Origin: an uncultured Eubacteriales bacterium
GTDB lineage: Bacteria > Bacillota > Clostridia > Oscillospirales > CAG-272
DNA: 64,000 nt
Direction of reading: 5' to 3'
Assembly: GCA_934526185.1 (NCBI GenBank)
Contig: CAKTAA010000001.1
Coordinates: 90,918-154,917 of the forward strand
Numbering within the stretch: the first letter of the stretch is position 1; every line of letters begins with the position of its first letter. A model generated the notes under the pieces. That model ran no database searches and was not told the origin of the DNA. It saw only the letters and a list, made by a program, of their open reading frames with translations. This document shows, in pieces, positions 51,896 through 61,828 of this stretch. The position numbers and the translations under genes are program-made.

Positions 51896-54127
51896 ATGAA
51901 CAGAATACGCGTGTTAATGACGACAACGAAGCTGGGAATCGGCGGAGCTGAAACCCATATTGTGGAGGTGGCGAAAGCCTTATCTGTCCGCGGCACGGAG
52001 ATTACCGTGGCTTCAAACGGCGGCGTATTTGAAGAGGAGCTGGAGAGGCACGGTATCCGGCATATACGCATTCCGCTGCATACCAAGCACCCTTTAAAGG
52101 TACTGCGCTCATATTTGGCGCTCAAAAAGCTAATGCGGGAGGAAACCTTTGACATCATTCATGCACACGCGAGAATTCCCGCAGTCCTATGCGGTATACT
52201 GGCGAGAAAATATCATATACGGTTTGTAACCACCGCTCACCTGACATTTGCCGTCAATGCACTATGGCGCCGGCTGTCTGACTGGGGCGAGAGATCCATA
52301 GCTGTCAGTGATGACATCAAGGAATATCTGATTGAGGAATACGGCATGTGCGCAGATAATATTTCGGTGACGATTAACGGCATCAATATGGATACCTATG
52401 CGGAAAATACGGATTTCACGGCGCTGAAGGAAGAGATGGGGCTGGAAGGCGGAAAGAGGCGCGTGGTTCTGGTGAGCCGTATGGACACCGACCGGAGTCT
52501 GGCCGCAATGCGGCTGGCCGAAATTGCGCCGCGGCTTCATGAGCGATATCCGGACATTGAGCTTCTTCTTGTGGGCAGCGGCAACGATTATGACCGGGTG
52601 CGTCAGACCGCAGAGCGCGCGAACGCCGCCTGCGGAACCCAGGTGGTCCGATTGGCCGGAGCGCGCACGGATATCAACTGCTGTATTGCATCAGGAGAAA
52701 TTTTTGTCGGCGTTTCCCGCGCTGTGCTCGAGGCGATGTCCATGGCGAAGCCTGTTATCCTTGCCGGAAATGAGGGATATCTGGGTATTTTTGAGCGTGA
52801 AAAATTTGCCGTGGCATACGACAGCAATTTCTGCTGCAGGGGGTGTGCGCAAACCGAGGCCGATGCCCTTTACGAAGATCTCTTAACGCTGCTGGATATG
52901 AGTGACGCGGATCGCCGCCGGCTCGGTGAAGCAAACCGCGAGATCATACGGACGCATTATTCTGTTGAGCGCATGGCTGAAGATTATCTACAGATGTATC
53001 GTCGGGTAAAGCCGTATGCTTACACAAAATGGGGCGATATTTTAATCAGCGGTTATTACGGCTTTCACAATACCGGCGACGACTCGCTGCTTTCCGTCAT
53101 TGTCGAAAATCTCAGAAAATGCGATCCGGATGTAAAAATTACGGTGATGTCTAAAAAACCGGAGCAGACAAAAAAAATATACGGGACGCAGAGCATCAAC
53201 CGCTTTTCCCCCGTCGCGGTCTGCCGAGCCATGCGTCACGGGAAAATACTGATAAACGGTGGCGGCAATCTTCTGCAGGACAGCTCCAGCGGACGTTCCC
53301 TGCTGTATTATACCTTTATCATGTGGCTGGCGAAGCGCTATGGCCTGCGGCAGATGGTATATGCGAACGGAATCGGCCCCTTAAGCGATCCGCGTAACCA
53401 AAGGATCGTAAAGAAACGGCTGACCGAGACGGATGTGATAACCATCCGTGAACCGGAGTCTATTTCACAGCTCGCCAAACTCGGTCTTACGAATCCCGAT
53501 ATTATTCTGACAGCCGATCCGGCCTTTTGCCTTGAGGAGCCGCCCGCCGAATGGACTGCCAGACTGAGAAAAAAATTCGGTATGGAGGAGGACCGGGCGT
53601 ATTTTGCGGTAGCTCTTCGCGCGTTCCGCCAGAATCACGGGAAAAACTGCCGCGCTGTTGCCGGTATCTGTGACCGGATTTCTCAGCAATACGGCCTGAC
53701 GCCGGTGTTTTTTCCCATGCATACACCGCTCGATTTGGGCGTTACGCAGGAGGTTATGTCTCTGTGCAGGTACCCCTGCCTTCTTGTCAGCAATGTGACG
53801 GGACGGGAAATGATGGGCTTGCTCAGAGGAATGCGTTTTTGCATGGCAATGCGTCTGCATACGCTGATTTATGCGTCAGCCGTCTCGGTGCCGGCCATTG
53901 GAATCTGCTACGATGCAAAAATTGAGGCATTTCTCCGGTATATGGGTACGCCGTTTGTGACAGAGGCTGAAAATATCAGAGAACAGGAGCTATTCGCGCT
54001 TGCGGGGGAGGTTCTGGAAAACAGGGAGAAGCTTTCCGGACATTTGATGGAAAAAGGACATGAAATGCGTGCGCTGGCAGAAGAGGACGCGCGGCGTGCG
54101 CTGGCTCTGCTCCGGAATGAAAAGTGA
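51896..54127 (+). CDS. csaB: Fusion of GT4 glycosyltransferase and CsaB-type polysaccharide pyruvyl transferase
   Basis: 743 residues. Residues 1-370 are a GT-B glycosyltransferase (GIGGAETHIVEVAKAL; VVLVSRMDTDRS; LVGSGND; VSRAVLEAMSMAKPVIL). From about 380 a pyruvyl transferase begins, ISGYYGFHNTGDDSLL, then INGGGNLLQDSSSGRSLLYY, ANGIGPL and MAMRLHTLIYASAVSVP. CsaB adds ketal-pyruvate to secondary wall polymers, making the ligand of SLH domains. Fusion puts sugar transfer and pyruvylation in one polypeptide. GGAAAGGAT precedes the ATG. It pairs functionally with the SLH protein at 5838. Confidence 0.92.
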   Translation: MNRIRVLMTTTKLGIGGAETHIVEVAKALSVRGTEITVASNGGVFEEELERHGIRHIRIPLHTKHPLKVLRSYLALKKLMREETFDIIHAHARIPAVLCGILARKYHIRFVTTAHLTFAVNALWRRLSDWGERSIAVSDDIKEYLIEEYGMCADNISVTINGINMDTYAENTDFTALKEEMGLEGGKRRVVLVSRMDTDRSLAAMRLAEIAPRLHERYPDIELLLVGSGNDYDRVRQTAERANAACGTQVVRLAGARTDINCCIASGEIFVGVSRAVLEAMSMAKPVILAGNEGYLGIFEREKFAVAYDSNFCCRGCAQTEADALYEDLLTLLDMSDADRRRLGEANREIIRTHYSVERMAEDYLQMYRRVKPYAYTKWGDILISGYYGFHNTGDDSLLSVIVENLRKCDPDVKITVMSKKPEQTKKIYGTQSINRFSPVAVCRAMRHGKILINGGGNLLQDSSSGRSLLYYTFIMWLAKRYGLRQMVYANGIGPLSDPRNQRIVKKRLTETDVITIREPESISQLAKLGLTNPDIILTADPAFCLEEPPAEWTARLRKKFGMEEDRAYFAVALRAFRQNHGKNCRAVAGICDRISQQYGLTPVFFPMHTPLDLGVTQEVMSLCRYPCLLVSNVTGREMMGLLRGMRFCMAMRLHTLIYASAVSVPAIGICYDAKIEAFLRYMGTPFVTEAENIREQELFALAGEVLENREKLSGHLMEKGHEMRALAEEDARRALALLRNEK

Positions 54128-54226
54128 CGGCGGTTTTCAGATAAATCGTTTCTGTGTGTCTGGGGCATATACAGGCGCATGACATAACAGCGGGAGCTTA
54201 TCCGATGAAAGGAGATAGATGTATTA

Positions 54227-54484
54227 ATGAAGCTTACGACGCTTGACAAGCTGCCGGTAGGGAATCCGGCCGTTGTCACCAAGGTCGGCGGAGAGGGGGC
54301 GCTGCGCTGCCGGCTTCTGGATATGGGGATCATTCCGGGAACCGGTATTGTGATTCAGAAGGTCGCTCCGATGGGCGATCCGATAGAGCTCCGGCTGAGA
54401 GGCTACGAGCTGAGCATCCGTCTGGAGGATGCCCGGAATATTGAGGTTCGCATAGAACAGGGCGGCAAAATATCTGAGAAATAG
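54227..54484 (+). CDS. feoA: FeoA-family ferrous iron transport protein
   Basis: 85 residues, one SH3-like FeoA domain: TTLDKLPVGNPAVVTKV, RLLDMGIIPGTGIVIQKVAPMGDPIELRLRGYELSIRLEDARNIEV. It modulates FeoB. AAAGGAG precedes the ATG. Unusually, feoB is not next: a phosphoesterase and a VanZ gene lie between, and a terminator follows feoA. Confidence 0.95.
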   Translation: MKLTTLDKLPVGNPAVVTKVGGEGALRCRLLDMGIIPGTGIVIQKVAPMGDPIELRLRGYELSIRLEDARNIEVRIEQGGKISEK

Positions 54485-54508
54485 TGAAAAACTGAAAGGC
54501 AAAAAGGA

Positions 54509-54557
54509 GCGCTGCCTATACATATTTGCTCATAGTTCCGGCAGCCGCAGTTTTTTG
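54509..54557 (+). terminator. Terminator after feoA
   Basis: GC-GCTGCC pairs with GGCAGC-C-GC across a 23-base loop, followed by AGTTTTTTG. Confidence 0.6.
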
Positions 54558-54605
54558 AACTCTTTTCAGATTCTTGAGATTCATATAAGGAGAACCGGAG
54601 AAAAA

Positions 54606-55742
54606 ATGAGAGAGATCACGAAAAGAAAAATTACGCTGCCGGCAAATAAAAGAATATTGGCTGTCAGCGATATTCACGGACATCGCGCATGGCTGGAGAA
54701 ATTGCTGAAAAAGGTGCGCTTTACCTCAGACGACGTGCTGTTTGTTGTGGGAGACATCGTTGAAAAAGGACCGGAAAGCTTGAATACACTGCGTTATATC
54801 ATGGCGCTGTGCGAAAACTATACTGTCTATCCCAGCATCGGCAATGTGGATTCTGACAGGCTGAAAATGCTGGAGGAGGACTGGGATGCCGGAACCGTTT
54901 TTGATTACATTTTACATATGAAGAGGCACTGGGGAGGCTGCTTTTTTACGGAAATGTGCGCTGAGCTTGAGCTGCCGCTGAACACTGTGCAGGAGGTCAG
55001 CGCGGCAAGAGCTGCTGTCAGGAGTCATTTTAAAAGGGAGCTGGATTTTTTGCGCGCACTGCCGACCTTCATTGAGACGCAGGATTTCATCTTTGTACAC
55101 GGCGGGCTGCCGGCAGCCGATACGAACAGCCTTTCCGGTTGCAGTGAGCAGGAGCTTCTAAAAAACGACGCGTTCATGAAAAAGGGGCTGCGCTTTGATA
55201 AATATGTCGTTGTCGGGCACTGGCCTGTGATGCTGTACAGCGATAGAATTCCGCAGGTGAATCCGATTGTCAGTGCGGAAAATAGGATCGTTTCAATGGA
55301 TGGCGGTTGCGGCATCAAAAAAGAGGGCCAACTGAACATGCTGCTGATTAACAGCTCATCACCGGATGAAATCCGTTTTGAAAGTTATGATGATTTGCAT
55401 ACCGTCTGTGCGAAAACGGCACAGGAGGAATCGGAGACCAGCGTCTATATTAAATGGACCGACAATAAGATAGAGGTTCTGGAAAGACAAAACGGTTCCG
55501 CTCTTGTCCTGCACAGGACGAGCGGCAGAAAGCTTAACATACCGGATTGTTTTATATACGACATTGACGGCGACGCACATTGCAGGGATTATACCGATTA
55601 CCGGCTGAAGGTGAAGAAAGGGGACAAGCTGTCCCTGATACTGCAAACACCGACGGGATATTATGTGAAGAAGGACGGCGTCATCGGCTGGTATTTCGGA
55701 GAGACGGAGATTTCGGAAAATACGGCAGCAAAAAGTATATAG
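54606..55742 (+). CDS. Calcineurin-like metallophosphoesterase
   Basis: 378 residues from the ATG at 54606 (MREITKRKI; GGAG 6 bases upstream). Dinuclear metal motifs: SDIHGH, GDIVEKGPES, GNVDS, VHGG and GHWP. About 250 residues form the phosphatase domain; the remaining 120 form a beta-rich tail ending DGVIGWYFGETEI. The family includes Ser/Thr protein phosphatases and Ap4A hydrolases; this one resembles the former in its GDxxxKGP pattern. Substrate unknown. Confidence 0.88.
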   Translation: MREITKRKITLPANKRILAVSDIHGHRAWLEKLLKKVRFTSDDVLFVVGDIVEKGPESLNTLRYIMALCENYTVYPSIGNVDSDRLKMLEEDWDAGTVFDYILHMKRHWGGCFFTEMCAELELPLNTVQEVSAARAAVRSHFKRELDFLRALPTFIETQDFIFVHGGLPAADTNSLSGCSEQELLKNDAFMKKGLRFDKYVVVGHWPVMLYSDRIPQVNPIVSAENRIVSMDGGCGIKKEGQLNMLLINSSSPDEIRFESYDDLHTVCAKTAQEESETSVYIKWTDNKIEVLERQNGSALVLHRTSGRKLNIPDCFIYDIDGDAHCRDYTDYRLKVKKGDKLSLILQTPTGYYVKKDGVIGWYFGETEISENTAAKSI

Positions 55743-55783
55743 GTAACAGATTCTCCTGTATTTTAGCCCGAGTTGTGATACCG

Positions 55784-55835
55784 TAACGAAAAGCAAGATG
55801 CCTCCCACCCTTTGTCGGCGGAGCGTATCATTTGC
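55784..55835 (+). repeat. Dispersed hairpin repeat, copy 2
   Basis: TAACGAAAAGCAAGATG (55784-55800) is identical to 40526-40542; CCTCC follows in both and a GTCGGCGGAG stretch echoes the inner stem, but the 3' half is degenerate. Confidence 0.55.
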
Positions 55836-55892
55836 TGAATGACTGATTTATCCCTACTTGAAAGACAAACGCTTTTTATCCCGGAGGATTGT

Positions 55893-56531
55893 ATGCCGCA
55901 GAAAGTATGCAGTTATATAGCCGCCATGCTTCCCTTTATGCTCTGTATGCTGCTTCCGCTTGTCCTTTTCCGCTGCTTTCGGAGCAAACGGCTGAAGCGG
56001 CGTGGGCTTTTGACTACAATATATCATGAGACCGGCTGGGTATTATTCGCTGTGTTTCTGGCTGGGCTTGCTTCACAGACGGTTATCCCGAAGGAGTGGT
56101 TTGGTCATCCTGCCGCTGCAGCGGCCGACGGAACGCGTCTGATAAACTGGATGCCGTTCAGAGTGATCGGAGAGACTTGGCATGCGTTTTTTTTGAAAGA
56201 TAATATAAGCCCTTTCGTTATAAATTTTCTCGGAAATATCGTAATGTTTATGCCCATTGGCTTTTTTCCTCCGCTGCTTTGGAGTGGCATGGGATTCCGC
56301 AGAACCCTGCTAATCGGTTTTTTCTCCTCCCTGTTTATTGAGATCTGTCAGTTTCCGCAGCCGCGGGTTTCGGATATCGACGATCTTTGGCTGAATACGC
56401 TCGGCACGGCAGCGGGATTTTGCATGTTTATGCTTGTAAAACGGCTGACGCCGAAATTCATCGGAAAATGCAGGGTACGAAAAAAGGACGAACCGGCGCG
56501 AAACACGCCTCCGCCTGATATAGTAAATTAA
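55893..56531 (+). CDS. VanZ-like membrane protein
   Basis: 212 residues from the ATG at 55893 (GGAGG 5 bases upstream); the frame to 55839 adds 18 residues without support. The VanZ pattern is NFLGNIVMFMPIGFFPPLLW, then FFSSLFIEICQFPQPRVSDIDDLWLNTLGTAAGF. Four to five membrane helices. VanZ relatives affect glycopeptide susceptibility in some species; the basic role is unknown. It lies between a phosphoesterase and feoB. Confidence 0.9.
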   Translation: MPQKVCSYIAAMLPFMLCMLLPLVLFRCFRSKRLKRRGLLTTIYHETGWVLFAVFLAGLASQTVIPKEWFGHPAAAAADGTRLINWMPFRVIGETWHAFFLKDNISPFVINFLGNIVMFMPIGFFPPLLWSGMGFRRTLLIGFFSSLFIEICQFPQPRVSDIDDLWLNTLGTAAGFCMFMLVKRLTPKFIGKCRVRKKDEPARNTPPPDIVN

Positions 56532-56821
56532 CTTGTAAAAAAATTTGTCTCTAAGCGCAAAACCCAGCCGCCGGCTGATGCAATGAACGTCAGCGTGAAT
56601 ACACTCCGGCTTCTGATATGTTTCTATGGCAATCGGCGGTGAAAGGGAGCAGACAAACGGATAGAATTATGATGCGGCCGATGTCCGCGCCCATTTTTTG
56701 CCGGCGCAGGCGATAAAGTCATCGGTCGCAGGCGAAAATGCAGCAGTTATCAACGCGAAAATCGGGCGCATAAAGCCGGAAGCGCCGGGATATATTATGA
56801 AACGAAAGGACGTTAATTTCT
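56532..56821. other. Leader region of feoB
   Basis: About 290 bases with G/C-rich repeats (ATCGGTCGCAGGCG-type stretches near 56705-56735) but no clear hairpin terminator, Fur-like box or gene seen by eye. Confidence 0.4.
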
Positions 56822-58831
56822 ATGGTATTTGCACTTGCCGGCAATCAGAACTGCGGCAAAACAACACTTTTTAATCAGCTTACAGGCTCAAATCAGCATG
56901 TAGGTAATTTTCCCGGAGTGACGGTTGATCAGAAAACAGGGGAGATACGAACGCAGAAAAACTGCACTGTGGTTGATTTGCCCGGTATCTATTCGATACG
57001 CCCTTATACGAGTGAGGAAATTGTTACACGGGATTTTATTCTGGAGCAGAAACCGGACGGTCTGATCAATATTGTGGATGCGACAAACATCGAGAGAAAC
57101 CTTTACCTGACGCTGCAGCTCCTGGAGCTGCATATTCCTATGGTGGTCGCTCTCAACATGATGGACGAGGTGAGAGGCAACGGCGGAACCGTCGACGTTT
57201 CAGGACTCTCAGAACGGCTCGGTGTACCGGTTGTTCCTATCAGCGCTGCAAAAAACGAAGGCATTGATGAGCTGATTGCTGCTGCTGTCGGCGCCGCCCG
57301 CGGCAAAGTCCTTCCTAAGGTAACGGATTTTTGCGGCGACGGACCGGTACACCGCTGCATTCATGCGGTTTCCCATCTCATCGAGGATCATGCCCGCGCG
57401 CTTGGCATATCCGCCCGTTTCGCAGCCACAAAGTTGGTGGAGGGAGATGAGATCATCATTGAAAGGCTGCAGCTCAATGAGAATGAACGCGATATGATGG
57501 AGCACAGCATAAGGGAAATGGAAACTGAGACGGGGTTGGACCGCAATGCGGCGCTTGCGGATATGCGGTATACCTTTATAGAGAAAATCTGCGGTGAAAC
57601 GGTAGTAAAATGCAAAGAGAGCAAGGAACACCGACGCAGCGTACACATCGACAGAATACTGACCGACAAATATCTCGCACTGCCGGTGTTTTTGGCTATC
57701 ATGCTTGTGATTTTCTGGCTGACTTTCGGCGTTGTCGGCGCATTTTTGAGCGATCTTCTGGGGTGGGGAATCGAGTGGCTGACCGCAGCCGCGGATCAGG
57801 CGCTCACGTCCTACGGCATCAACGAGGTGGTTCACAGCCTGCTGATCGACGGCATTTTTGCCGGCGTCGGAAGTGTCCTGAGCTTTCTGCCCATCATTGT
57901 CACGCTGTTCTTTTTTCTCTCCATTTTGGAGGATTCGGGCTATATGGCGCGCGTAGCGTTTGTCATGGATAAGCTGCTGCGCAAGATCGGTCTTTCGGGA
58001 CGGAGCTTTGTTCCAATGCTGATCGGCTTTGGCTGTTCGGTGCCGGCGATCATGGCGACGCGCACGCTATCCTCCGAGCGAGACCGGCGCATGACCATTC
58101 TGCTGACGCCGTATATGAGCTGTTCCGCGAAAATTCCGGTTTACGCCGTATTCACGGCGGCTTTCTTTCCGCAGTATCAGGCGCTGGTTATGACAGCGCT
58201 CTATATATCAGGTATGCTGGTCGGTATTTTTATTGCGCTGCTCCTGAATCATACGCGCTTTAAAGGCAAGCCGGTTCCCTTTGTCATGGAGCTACCCAAT
58301 TATCGTTTTCCCTCTGCGCGAAGCGTCCTGCTGCTGATGTGGGAAAAGGCAAAGGATTTCCTTCAGAAGGCATTTACCGTTATTTTTGTCGCAACAATTG
58401 TAATCTGGTTTTTGCAGAATTTCGACGCCAGACTGAATGTCGTTGCTAACAGCGCGGACAGCCTGCTTGCGGCAATCGGAAAGGCCGTTGCGCCGGTATT
58501 CGCGCCGCTTGGCTTTACGGATTGGCGGATATCCACCTCGTTGCTCGCCGGTTTTTCAGCAAAAGAGGCGGTGGTCAGCACCATGAGCGTGCTGACCGGA
58601 ACCAGCGTCGCACAGCTCAGCGAGGGTCTCGGTGCGCTGTTTACACCATTGACTGCAGCAAGCTTTCTCGTATTCACACTGCTGTATACGCCATGCGTCG
58701 CCGCTGTGGCGACCGTCAGACGGGAACTGGGATCCCGTCTGCAGGCGTTCGGCGTGGTCGTGGCGCAGTGCGCGGTCGGATGGGTGGCCGCGTGCCTGCT
58801 CTATCAAATCGGACGTCTTTTCGTCGGATAA
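56822..58831 (+). CDS. feoB: Ferrous iron transporter B
   Basis: 669 residues. N-terminal G domain: P-loop GNQNCGKTT (7-15), G3 DLPG, G4 NMMD, then a helical regulator and the membrane part with two Gate repeats (FLSILEDSGYMARVAFVMDKLLRKIGLSGRSFVPMLIGFGCSVPAIMATRTL, and the second near 555-620). It moves Fe2+ inwards with GTP hydrolysis. AAAGGA is 11 bases from the ATG. Followed 141 bases later by the Cys-rich partner. Confidence 0.97.
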   Translation: MVFALAGNQNCGKTTLFNQLTGSNQHVGNFPGVTVDQKTGEIRTQKNCTVVDLPGIYSIRPYTSEEIVTRDFILEQKPDGLINIVDATNIERNLYLTLQLLELHIPMVVALNMMDEVRGNGGTVDVSGLSERLGVPVVPISAAKNEGIDELIAAAVGAARGKVLPKVTDFCGDGPVHRCIHAVSHLIEDHARALGISARFAATKLVEGDEIIIERLQLNENERDMMEHSIREMETETGLDRNAALADMRYTFIEKICGETVVKCKESKEHRRSVHIDRILTDKYLALPVFLAIMLVIFWLTFGVVGAFLSDLLGWGIEWLTAAADQALTSYGINEVVHSLLIDGIFAGVGSVLSFLPIIVTLFFFLSILEDSGYMARVAFVMDKLLRKIGLSGRSFVPMLIGFGCSVPAIMATRTLSSERDRRMTILLTPYMSCSAKIPVYAVFTAAFFPQYQALVMTALYISGMLVGIFIALLLNHTRFKGKPVPFVMELPNYRFPSARSVLLLMWEKAKDFLQKAFTVIFVATIVIWFLQNFDARLNVVANSADSLLAAIGKAVAPVFAPLGFTDWRISTSLLAGFSAKEAVVSTMSVLTGTSVAQLSEGLGALFTPLTAASFLVFTLLYTPCVAAVATVRRELGSRLQAFGVVVAQCAVGWVAACLLYQIGRLFVG

Positions 58832-58972
58832 CTTTAATATCTTTGTATACAGACGGAAAATATTAGATTATGTGTCCTGAAAGGCTGTGTCAGTCTTCCG
58901 GAGATGCATAGAAACCAAAATATACCTCCCGCGGCAGCTTTGCGTTTTGACGCGGGAAATCAGGAGGACCTC

Positions 58973-59188
58973 TTGGAAATTTGGGATTACGTCATTCTGG
59001 CAGGCGTCGCCATATGGCTTTTTGCTGCCGTCTGGTATATCGTGAGACAAAAGAAGCGCGGAAAGTGTGCCGGCTGCGGCGGATGTACGGGCTGTTCGGA
59101 GGTGAGCGGGTGTCAGAAGAACAAAGAAAAAGAAACGTCGGAACGCGGGACGCACGGAGATGGGAACAACCCGGACGGCAATGCATGA
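58973..59188 (+). CDS. FeoB-associated Cys-rich membrane protein
   Basis: 71 residues from a TTG at 58973, which has a perfect AGGAGG 5 bases upstream; an ATG at 58904 would leave the ribosome site inside the gene. One membrane helix (DYVILAGVAIWLFAAVWYIV) is followed by the Cys-rich tail KCAGCGGCTGCSEVSGC. Small proteins of this type follow feoB in clostridia and probably assist iron handling at the pore. Confidence 0.88.
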   Translation: MEIWDYVILAGVAIWLFAAVWYIVRQKKRGKCAGCGGCTGCSEVSGCQKNKEKETSERGTHGDGNNPDGNA

Positions 59189-59809
59189 ATTTCAGGTATC
59201 CTTGTGCAGAATCTTCCGGAGAAATAGATTACAGCCAACACACTGTATGCATTATTAAAAAATCATTGCATAAGAAATGACTTCCGAATCAAATGCAAAA
59301 ACATAGGCTGCCGACGCGTTTTACGGAGAAGCAGAAGTAAAAATTGCACTCCGGGTTTCAGAGGGAAGCGTTACAGCGGAAACGGAAGCCGCCGCATTGT
59401 ATGCGGTATCACAATTCTGTAACGACGTACCGGAGAAAAATCGGCTTGCGATGCCGGATGGGGTTTGCGCAGGCGGATTGTGAGGATATCAGAATGGGAC
59501 TTGTTGAAGTATCATAAAAAAACTGCATCAACATGAAACTGTATGCTTCTGATTTCGGTTTGCGCTCCTGACGCGAAGTCAGTAGATTTCCATCAATACC
59601 GCAGAAGCCAGCTCAGGTTATTAAAAATCAAAGCCCGCCGAAAGGATTTTTCCTTCGGCGGACTTGTTCTGTTTTCAGGCGATAGAGCGCCGTCCCGACA
59701 ATTTTCAGACAATCCGGACGGAGCTGCCGGACCGTGAAAAATACGGAGCCCGCGGAGTATTTTTACACTTCGGGGGAATTAGCGGCTGAAAAAACATCAG
59801 CCGATCTTT
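59189..59809. other. Long intergenic stretch with a possible gene remnant
   Basis: An open plus-strand frame from 59307 to 59483 lacks a start codon but is protein-like (DAFYGEAEVKIALRVSEG, then SVTAETEAAALYAVSQFCND), so it may be a decayed gene. The terminator at 59635-59661 closes the region. Confidence 0.4.
59635..59661 (+). terminator. Strong hairpin
   Basis: CCGCCGAAAGGA-tttt-TCCTTCGGCGG, followed by ACTTGTTCTGTTTT. It may end the feoB transcript or the remnant's transcript. Confidence 0.65.
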
Positions 59810-61828
59810 TCAGCTAACAATTTTGTAATACGTTTTTGCCGTCAGAGCATATACAGCGCCGTAAACCACGGCAAAGGCAAGGAGGGTAATAACGGAGCAC
59901 AAAAACGTAAGCGACCAGTTTGTCAGCGCGAACAGGTTCAGAAGCTTTATCATCATTTTGAAATCAAAGGCCACATGAATCGCTGCCACAATGAGCGGGG
60001 CAAAAAAGATAATAAGAATCTGTGTGTTGATGGATCGCTTGATCTGTGCAGGCGTCAGTCCGACTTTCTGCATGATTTCAAAACGGCTTTTGTCCTCATA
60101 GCCCTCCGAGATTTGCTTGTAATAGATGATCAGCACGGTCGCCATGATAAAGATCAGTCCGAGAAAAATACCGAGAAACAGGAAACCGCCGTTCATCGCA
60201 TAAAAGTCTTCTGCATTCTGCGCTCTTGTCTCGACGCGGAAAAGCTCCCACTGTCCCGCGCCGGTGATTTCCATGGCGCCGAGCGCCGAACCGCACGCAA
60301 TTGCAGTCTCCTTGTCCGCGCCGAGATCGATTTGCGCCTCCCATCTCATCTGGCTGGCGTTGTCTCCGTAGGCGAGACGCTGCCCCTGATAGAGCTCCAG
60401 CAACGTTTCCTCATCCTTTACTGCAGCGTAGCAGGTCGGTGTCATATAAGCAGCCATGTCGCTGATAGACGGAAAGCTGCTCAGACGCTGCGCTACATGA
60501 TATTTCAGGGTATAGGATTCTCCTCCGTTTTTTATATCAATGGTCATTTCGTCCGGAATGGACAAATTCCGGCTGTATACGGCAACCTCACCGTCTTTCA
60601 GGTCTGGATTTTGGCCTGTCAGCGCCTGGTAATCCTTTTGTGTGATAAAGCAGAGCTGCAGGGTTTCCGTTCCGGCGCGGAAGCTCCGATCGGTGGTGAA
60701 TTTACCGCCTTGACTGCCGACGGTGAAAGCGAGATACGTATAATCGTCGAAACGCTCCGCGCTCACGCCTCTGTCAGCAAGAACGCCGCTTATCTGTTCT
60801 TTTACCGCCTCTGCTTTAAAAAGCTCCTCTGCCTCCGGATCAAAGCGCACCTGCGGCATCACATCGCAGGGATAACGGTTTTCAAGAGCGTCCTCCGTAC
60901 CGATATAAAGCGACAGCGTTCCTGAAATCATCACGAGAACCATGGTGGATAGGATGCAGATATTGGCAAGCCCCACGGCATTCTGCTTCATCCGGTACAG
61001 CATGCCGGAGATCCCGATAAAATTCTGTGTTTTGTAATAAAATTTCTTGTGTTTGCGAAGCGCCTTGAGAATGACGATGCTCAGGGAGGTGAACAGACAA
61101 TAGGTTCCCACAATGACGAGGAAAACCGCAAGAAAGTAAAATGCCAGCGCGTCAATGGGAGATTCCGTTTTCAAAGCTATCGTATAAGCCGCACCGAGAG
61201 ACGCAATGCCGACAAGCGCCATCAGCCATTTTGTTTTCGGTTCTTTTTCACCTGTTTCAGATCCCCGAAGCAGCTCTATGGGATTAGACACATGGATCCG
61301 CCGCAGATTCAGAAGCAGCGTAAGTCCGATAATCCCGGCAAATAACGCGGCGCATGCCTTTATAGCTGTCGTTGATATTGAAAAGCCGAACGGGACATCA
61401 AGGCGCAGCAGATAAAACAGCCCCAAGGCTGCCAGCTTATGGAACAAAATGCCGAAGACAAGCCCGCCTGCGATGCCGAGAACGGCGACGTACAGAGACT
61501 CAAAGCACAGGATACAGGCGATGTGACGCTTTCCCATTCCCAAAATATTGTAAAGGCCCAGCTCTTTTTTTCGGCGTTTCATCAGAAAACTGTTTGTATA
61601 GAGCAGAAAAATAACGGAGAACAATCCGGCAATCACAACGCCGATGGCCGCCATGGCGCTGACATACTCTGCGCCGCGTAATTTCGCCATTCCCTCGTCT
61701 GTGGCAATGGCGGTCAGTATGTAAAAGCTTGCTGCGGTTCCGATGATGGTGAGAATATAGGAGAAGTAGAATCTTCCGTTTTTGCGCAGATTCTGCAGAG
61801 CCAGCGACGGAAAAAGGCTTTTATGCAT
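59810..61828 (-). CDS. BceB-type ABC exporter permease
   Basis: 672 residues from the ATG at 61828, with GGTGAG 4 bases upstream; a GTG at 61837 lacks a ribosome site. FtsX-like architecture with ten helices: SLALQNLRKNGRFYFSYILTIIGT at the start, KRRKKELGLYNILGMGKRHI, and a large extracellular domain (about 310-520), the feature of BceB proteins that sense or extract peptide antibiotics. It overlaps the ATPase gene by 8 bases. The kinase gene lies upstream on the same strand. Confidence 0.93.
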   Translation of the reverse strand: MHKSLFPSLALQNLRKNGRFYFSYILTIIGTAASFYILTAIATDEGMAKLRGAEYVSAMAAIGVVIAGLFSVIFLLYTNSFLMKRRKKELGLYNILGMGKRHIACILCFESLYVAVLGIAGGLVFGILFHKLAALGLFYLLRLDVPFGFSISTTAIKACAALFAGIIGLTLLLNLRRIHVSNPIELLRGSETGEKEPKTKWLMALVGIASLGAAYTIALKTESPIDALAFYFLAVFLVIVGTYCLFTSLSIVILKALRKHKKFYYKTQNFIGISGMLYRMKQNAVGLANICILSTMVLVMISGTLSLYIGTEDALENRYPCDVMPQVRFDPEAEELFKAEAVKEQISGVLADRGVSAERFDDYTYLAFTVGSQGGKFTTDRSFRAGTETLQLCFITQKDYQALTGQNPDLKDGEVAVYSRNLSIPDEMTIDIKNGGESYTLKYHVAQRLSSFPSISDMAAYMTPTCYAAVKDEETLLELYQGQRLAYGDNASQMRWEAQIDLGADKETAIACGSALGAMEITGAGQWELFRVETRAQNAEDFYAMNGGFLFLGIFLGLIFIMATVLIIYYKQISEGYEDKSRFEIMQKVGLTPAQIKRSINTQILIIFFAPLIVAAIHVAFDFKMMIKLLNLFALTNWSLTFLCSVITLLAFAVVYGAVYALTAKTYYKIVS

